Assembly: GCA_947588915.1 (NCBI GenBank)
Contig: CANPZA010000050.1
Location: 1-10,333, forward strand
Source of the DNA: an uncultured Clostridia bacterium
GTDB lineage: Bacteria; Bacillota_A; Clostridia; TANB77; CAG-508
Reading direction: 5' to 3'
DNA length: 10,333 nucleotides
A model generated the notes under the pieces. That model was not told where the DNA came from. It saw nothing but the letters and a program-made list of their open reading frames with translations, and ran no database searches. Positions 7,434 through 10,333 of the stretch are shown here, in pieces; positions within the stretch are counted from its first letter, which is position 1; each line of letters begins with the position of its first letter. Position numbers and translations under genes: made by a program.

Positions 7434-7447
7434 GTCAATTTTGACTT
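7432..7447. promoter_or_regulatory. Operator-like palindrome over the -35 box
   Basis: AAGTCAATTTTGACTT is a perfect 16-base palindrome, with 7-base arms around TT. Its right arm contains the whole -35 hexamer (TTGACT, 7441-7446). A dimeric repressor bound here would block the promoter. No regulator gene is adjacent, so the binding protein is unknown. Confidence 0.45.
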
Positions 7448-7469
7448 AACAATAAATAAACAATATAAT
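7441..7469 (+). promoter_or_regulatory. Sigma-A promoter of the Rpn-family nuclease gene
   Basis: TTGACT (7441-7446, five of six matches) and a perfect TATAAT (7464-7469) are 17 bases apart. Transcription should begin near 7476, which falls at the start of the ribosome site AAAGGAGG (7476-7483), so the 5' leader would be only about 15 bases. Confidence 0.75.
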
Positions 7470-7490
7470 TTATGCAAAGGAGGAGATATG

Positions 7491-8612
7491 ATGAGACCAT
7501 TTACTTATAAAAGCTATTTATATTACAAAAGAATTTTAGAAAAAAGAAATAATACTTACTGTTTAAATGATATAGGCAAAGAATACGAATATGAAGAGTA
7601 TGAATATGAAGAAGAACAAGTAATTTATCCTCATGATAAAATTTTTAAAGAAGTGCTAGATAATAAAAAAGAAATTGTATATTTTTTGAACAAGACATTA
7701 GAATTGGAAAATACGAAAAATGCTCTCAAAGAAGAAAATATAGAAAAGTATAATAGGAAGTTTATTGCAGAAGAATTCTACAATATGGAGGCAGATGTTG
7801 TATATAAAAAGAAAGATCAAAATATATTTTTTTTAATAGAACATCAATCAAGAATAGATTGTATTATGGCATATAGAATATTAAAATATAATATGGCAAT
7901 TATGGATAGTGCAATTGACAAAAGAAAACTTGGAAAAAAAGATTATAAATTACCTAAAATATATTCCTTTGTTATATATACGGGAGATAGAAAGTGGGAT
8001 AAAAATAATAATTTAGAAGATTTACAAGAAAAATTAAAAGGAGTTAAAGAAAAAGATTTTACTTATTTCAAAGTAATAGATATTAATAATTATACTAAAA
8101 AAGAATTACTAATAGGGGAGAATTTATTATCCAAGATAATGTTATTAGAAAAAGCAAAGAATATAGAAGAATTGGAAGATAATTTAAAAGAAATTATAAG
8201 TGATAAATTAACATATGAACAAAAAATATTTTTAAAAAGAATAATAAAGTATATTTTGAAAAATAAAATTAGTGACAATAAATTCAATGAATTAATAAAA
8301 GAATTAGATAAAAAGGAAAAGAAGGGAGAAAGTCTTATGTTTGTAGAAATAATAGAAAATTGGCTTGATGAAAAATTGACAATAGTTGATAAAAGAGAAA
8401 AAGAAGTAGATATGAAAGAACGAAAAGTACAGGAAAAAGAACAGGAAGTACAGGAAAAAGAACAGGAAGTACAGGAAAAAGAACAAAACTTAAAAAATGA
8501 TATAAACAGGATAACTTTGGAAATGATAAAAAACAACATAGATGAAACAACAATAATGAAAATAATTAAAATAAATAAAAGTGAATTAAATAAAATAAAA
8601 AATACTAAATAA
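7491..8612 (+). CDS. Rpn family PD-(D/E)XK nuclease with C-terminal coiled coil
   Basis: This 373-residue protein belongs to the Rpn (recombination-promoting nuclease / putative transposase) group. It shows the family's HDKIFKEVL start motif (H48, D49), then EADVVY with Asp102 and FFLIEHQS with Glu117 and Gln119, the usual D...E-x-Q arrangement of a PD-(D/E)XK active site. YRILKYNMAIM and IYSFVIYTGDRKWD follow, also typical. The C-terminal third is a lysine- and glutamate-rich coiled coil (about 300-345) with tandem VQEKEQE heptads, then a terminal helix pair (MIKNNIDETTIMKIIKIN) like those of other Rpn proteins. AGGAGG (7478-7483) is 7 bases from ATG 7491 and 4 from ATG 7488. It has its own promoter and terminators on both sides. 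Members promote recA-independent recombination in Escherichia coli; the role here is unknown, and phage defence or genome plasticity are possibilities. Confidence 0.85.
   Translation: MRPFTYKSYLYYKRILEKRNNTYCLNDIGKEYEYEEYEYEEEQVIYPHDKIFKEVLDNKKEIVYFLNKTLELENTKNALKEENIEKYNRKFIAEEFYNMEADVVYKKKDQNIFFLIEHQSRIDCIMAYRILKYNMAIMDSAIDKRKLGKKDYKLPKIYSFVIYTGDRKWDKNNNLEDLQEKLKGVKEKDFTYFKVIDINNYTKKELLIGENLLSKIMLLEKAKNIEELEDNLKEIISDKLTYEQKIFLKRIIKYILKNKISDNKFNELIKELDKKEKKGESLMFVEIIENWLDEKLTIVDKREKEVDMKERKVQEKEQEVQEKEQEVQEKEQNLKNDINRITLEMIKNNIDETTIMKIIKINKSELNKIKNTK
8427..8489 (+). repeat. 21-bp in-frame tandem repeat encoding heptads
   Basis: Two exact 21-base copies (8427-8447 and 8448-8468) are followed by a third copy identical for its first 17 bases (8469-8485). 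Each unit begins GTACAGGAAAAAGAACAGG and encodes VQEKEQE, exactly one coiled-coil heptad, so gain or loss of a unit would keep the frame. Confidence 0.9.
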
Positions 8613-8619
8613 CTATAAC

Positions 8620-8648
8620 TTGAAAAATATGTAAAAATATTGTAAAAT
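8620..8648 (+). promoter_or_regulatory. Possible sigma-A promoter of tilS
   Basis: TTGAAA (8620-8625) and TAAAAT (8643-8648) are 17 bases apart, each matching the consensus at five of six positions. Transcription would begin near 8655, inside the left arm of the terminator of the upstream gene, about 46 bases before the tilS start. Confidence 0.5.
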
Positions 8649-8680
8649 AAGTAATATTAATATAATATTGCTTATTTTTT
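8645..8680 (+). terminator. Intrinsic terminator after the Rpn-family gene
   Basis: AAATAAGTAATATT (8645-8658) pairs with AATATTGCTTATTT (8664-8677) over 14 positions with one G-U pair around a 5-base loop, and the T run continues to 8680. It separates the Rpn gene from tilS. Confidence 0.75.
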
Positions 8681-8700
8681 ATATGAGAAGAAGGTTGAAA

Positions 8701-9684
8701 ATGAAAGAAAAGGTTTTAGGAACAATAAAAAAATATGATTTAATACAGAAAGGTGACAAATTAATATTAGGAGTTTCAGGAGGACCAGATTCTATTTGTA
8801 TGTTAAATATTTTAAATAATTTGAGAAAATCAAAATTATCATTTGAAATTGTAGTTGTACATATAAATCATATGATTCGTGCGGAAGCAAAAGAAGATGA
8901 AGAATATGTAAAACAATATTGCAAAAAGAATGAAATTGAGTTTTATTCAAAAAGTATAGATATTAAAAAATTGGCTAATACTAATAAAATAGGATTAGAA
9001 GAAGCAGGAAGATTTGCAAGATATCAATTTTTTAATGAAATTTTAGAAAAAACAAATGCAAATAAAATTGCAATAGCACACAATAAAAATGATAAAGTTG
9101 AAACAGTTTTAATGAATATTTTACGAGGAAGTGGATTAGAAGGATTAAAAGGTATAGAAGCAAAACGAGAAAATATTATAAGACCTTTAATTGAATGTGA
9201 AAGATATGAAATTGAAAAATATTGTGATGAAGAAAACTTGAACCCAAGAATAGACAAAACAAATTTTGAAAATACTTATAATAGGAATAAAATAAGAAAT
9301 ATTATTATTCCATATATCCAAAGCCAACTTAATCCTAACATTATAAAAACTATGGATAGATTATCAAATATAATTACATTAGACAATGATTATATGGAAA
9401 AGCAAACTGAAAAAGCTTATAAATATGTAATAATAGAAGAAAGTAAAAAAGAAATAATATTAGATTTAAAAAGATTTAATTCACAAGAAACAGTAATAAA
9501 ATCTAGATTAATTAGATATACTATAAAAAGGTTATTTGGAACTACTGAAAATCTGGAAAAAATACATATAGATGACATCATAAAATTATGTGGAAATAAT
9601 ATTGGAAATAAATATTTAACACCAAATAAAAATATAAAAATTTTAGTAAAAAATCATAAGATTTATTTAACTAATGAATCTTAA
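8701..9684 (+). CDS. tilS: tRNA(Ile)-lysidine synthetase
   Basis: This 327-residue enzyme joins lysine to C34 of the CAU-anticodon tRNA-Ile with ATP, so that the tRNA reads AUA instead of AUG. AUA is a very frequent Ile codon in this window, so the enzyme should be indispensable. The PP-loop is SGGPDS (residues 26-31). HINHMIRAEAKEDEEYV, GLEEAGRFARYQFF, AHNKNDKVETVLMNILRGSGLEGLKGI (His127, Asp131, Glu134), RPLIECERYEIEKY and YNRNKIRNIIIPYI are all family motifs. The protein is shorter than the Bacillus and Escherichia forms (about 430-470 residues); the C-terminal domain is mostly missing, ending at KILVKNHKIYLTNES. GAAGAAGG (about 8687-8694) is 6 bases from ATG 8701; the earlier in-frame ATG at 8683 lacks a site. 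No convincing terminator separates it from ftsH. Confidence 0.94.
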   Translation: MKEKVLGTIKKYDLIQKGDKLILGVSGGPDSICMLNILNNLRKSKLSFEIVVVHINHMIRAEAKEDEEYVKQYCKKNEIEFYSKSIDIKKLANTNKIGLEEAGRFARYQFFNEILEKTNANKIAIAHNKNDKVETVLMNILRGSGLEGLKGIEAKRENIIRPLIECERYEIEKYCDEENLNPRIDKTNFENTYNRNKIRNIIIPYIQSQLNPNIIKTMDRLSNIITLDNDYMEKQTEKAYKYVIIEESKKEIILDLKRFNSQETVIKSRLIRYTIKRLFGTTENLEKIHIDDIIKLCGNNIGNKYLTPNKNIKILVKNHKIYLTNES

Positions 9685-9745
9685 GCATCCGTAATAATCT
9701 TTTCAAATACGCTTTATTGTAATAAAAAAGACATATAAAAAAGTA

Positions 9746-9774
9746 TTGAAAAATAAAAAAATATATGTTATAAA
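9746..9774 (+). promoter_or_regulatory. Possible sigma-A promoter of ftsH
   Basis: TTGAAA (9746-9751) and TATAAA (9769-9774) are separated by 17 bases and lie in the 133-base gap after tilS. The predicted start near 9781 leaves a leader of about 37 bases. An overlapping TAAAAT at 9771 would need a 19-base spacer. No heat-shock operator (CIRCE-like) is visible. Confidence 0.5.
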
Positions 9775-9817
9775 ATCAATATAAAAATTATAAACATACA
9801 TATAGGGAGGAATTATT

Positions 9818-10333
9818 TTGAAAAACGGAATTAAAACATTAGCAATGTGGCTAATTATAGGAATTATCTTTATTGTGGTATTATCATCAATTGTAGAAAA
9901 TACTAATTCTAAGTTAAAATATTCGGAATTAATAACAAATATCAATAATGGAAATGTAGAAACAGTAGAATTAGAATCTGATGGAAATACTGCAATGGTT
10001 ACACTAAAAAGTGATAAACTAAAAAAAGAAGTAAATATACCAAGTATAGATAGTTTTATGAGCTACTCAGAAGACTTTATAAAAGATGGAGCATTTACTT
10101 TAGAAGAAAAATCTGAATCTATATTTATAACAATACTTAGTTTACTTACACCATTTGGATTATTAATAATCTTTTTAGTTTTCTGGTTCTTTATGATGGG
10201 AGGAGCAGCACAAGGAGGACCTGGAAACAAAACATTATCATTTGGTAAAAGTAAAGCAAGAATGATGACACCAGCAGAGAAAAATAAAATCACTTTTGAA
10301 GATGTTGCCGGTGTTGATGAAGAAAAAGAAGAA
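9818..10333 (+). CDS. ftsH: ATP-dependent zinc metalloprotease FtsH, N-terminal part (partial)
   Basis: The frame is open to the right edge and gives 172 residues. FtsH is a membrane-anchored AAA+ protease that degrades misfolded membrane proteins and short-lived regulators. Visible parts are the first membrane helix (about 7-24, [16 protein letters not shown]), the extracytoplasmic domain beginning [21 protein letters not shown] (about 32-100), the second helix (about 102-127, ending FWFFMMGGA), and then [31 protein letters not shown], which is the conserved entry to the AAA+ module. Walker A, the SRH and the HEXXH zinc site lie beyond the window. Translation should begin at TTG 9818, because GGGAGG (9805-9810) is 7 bases upstream and no in-frame ATG occurs before residue 10. 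The tilS-ftsH order is typical of Firmicutes, although hpt, which often lies between them, is absent. Confidence 0.95.
   Translation, partial: MKNGIKTLAMWLIIGIIFIVVLSSIVENTNSKLKYSELITNINNGNVETVELESDGNTAMVTLKSDKLKKEVNIPSIDSFMSYSEDFIKDGAFTLEEKSESIFITILSLLTPFGLLIIFLVFWFFMMGGAAQGGPGNKTLSFGKSKARMMTPAEKNKITFEDVAGVDEEKEE

Noticed and set aside
8090..8539. 149-codon open frame on the minus strand across the Rpn gene
   Set aside because: It is a mirror of the lysine/glutamate-rich coiled coil, giving low-complexity Phe/Ser/Cys repeats, with no ribosome site or family match.
9685..9745. Possible tilS terminator (CTTTATT with AATAAAAAAG)
   Set aside because: The stem is short, made of A-T pairs and lacks a following T tract.

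Overview
The window is very AT-rich (judged by eye at under 30% GC), and every supported gene lies on the + strand. Strong Shine-Dalgarno sites (AGGAGG, AAGGAG), sigma-A-type promoters with 17-base spacers, U-tract terminators and the gene set (rpoC, gdpP, rplI, dnaB, tilS, ftsH) point to a low-GC Gram-positive bacterium. An uncultured or gut member of the Clostridia is the most likely source. That placement is inference from gene order and composition; no 16S or other marker is present.

Layout. Bases 1-128 are the last 41 codons of rpoC. A small single-pass membrane protein with an FxLYD-like C-terminal domain (145-645) follows after 16 bases, so it looks like the last gene of the RNA polymerase operon; a terminator at 656-696 closes the unit. 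A large surface-protein gene occupies 818-3150. It has a pilin-like hydrophobic N-terminus, three Ig-like segments and a beta-helix, but its reading frame is broken twice, at about 2262-2276 and 2635-2643. A terminator (3297-3326) ends that region, and a near-consensus promoter begins two bases after its T tract.

That promoter drives the conserved Firmicutes block gdpP (c-di-AMP phosphodiesterase), rplI (ribosomal protein bL9) and dnaB (replicative helicase). A perfect 21-bp hairpin, much richer in GC than its surroundings, sits between rplI and dnaB. After the dnaB terminator comes an Rpn-family PD-(D/E)XK nuclease gene (7491-8612) with its own near-perfect promoter, a palindrome over the -35 box and a terminator, so it reads as a self-contained accessory cassette. 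The housekeeping order then resumes with tilS (tRNA-Ile lysidine synthetase, short form) and the start of ftsH, which runs off the right edge.

No stretch over 300 bases lacks a gene. The larger gaps (646-817, 3151-3386, 7306-7490, 9685-9817) hold the terminators, promoters and repeats listed. I found no tRNA, rRNA, CRISPR array or intact transposase.

The most unusual points are: (i) both frame breaks in the surface gene have the same form, one extra C in front of a GG, giving the only two in-frame CGG codons I can find in the window; (ii) the REP-like hairpin between rplI and dnaB; (iii) the operator-like palindrome and the 21-bp in-frame heptad repeat of the Rpn gene; (iv) a candidate tilS promoter that starts transcription from inside the preceding terminator. 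None of these proves a new system. The frame-break signature is the one I would check first.
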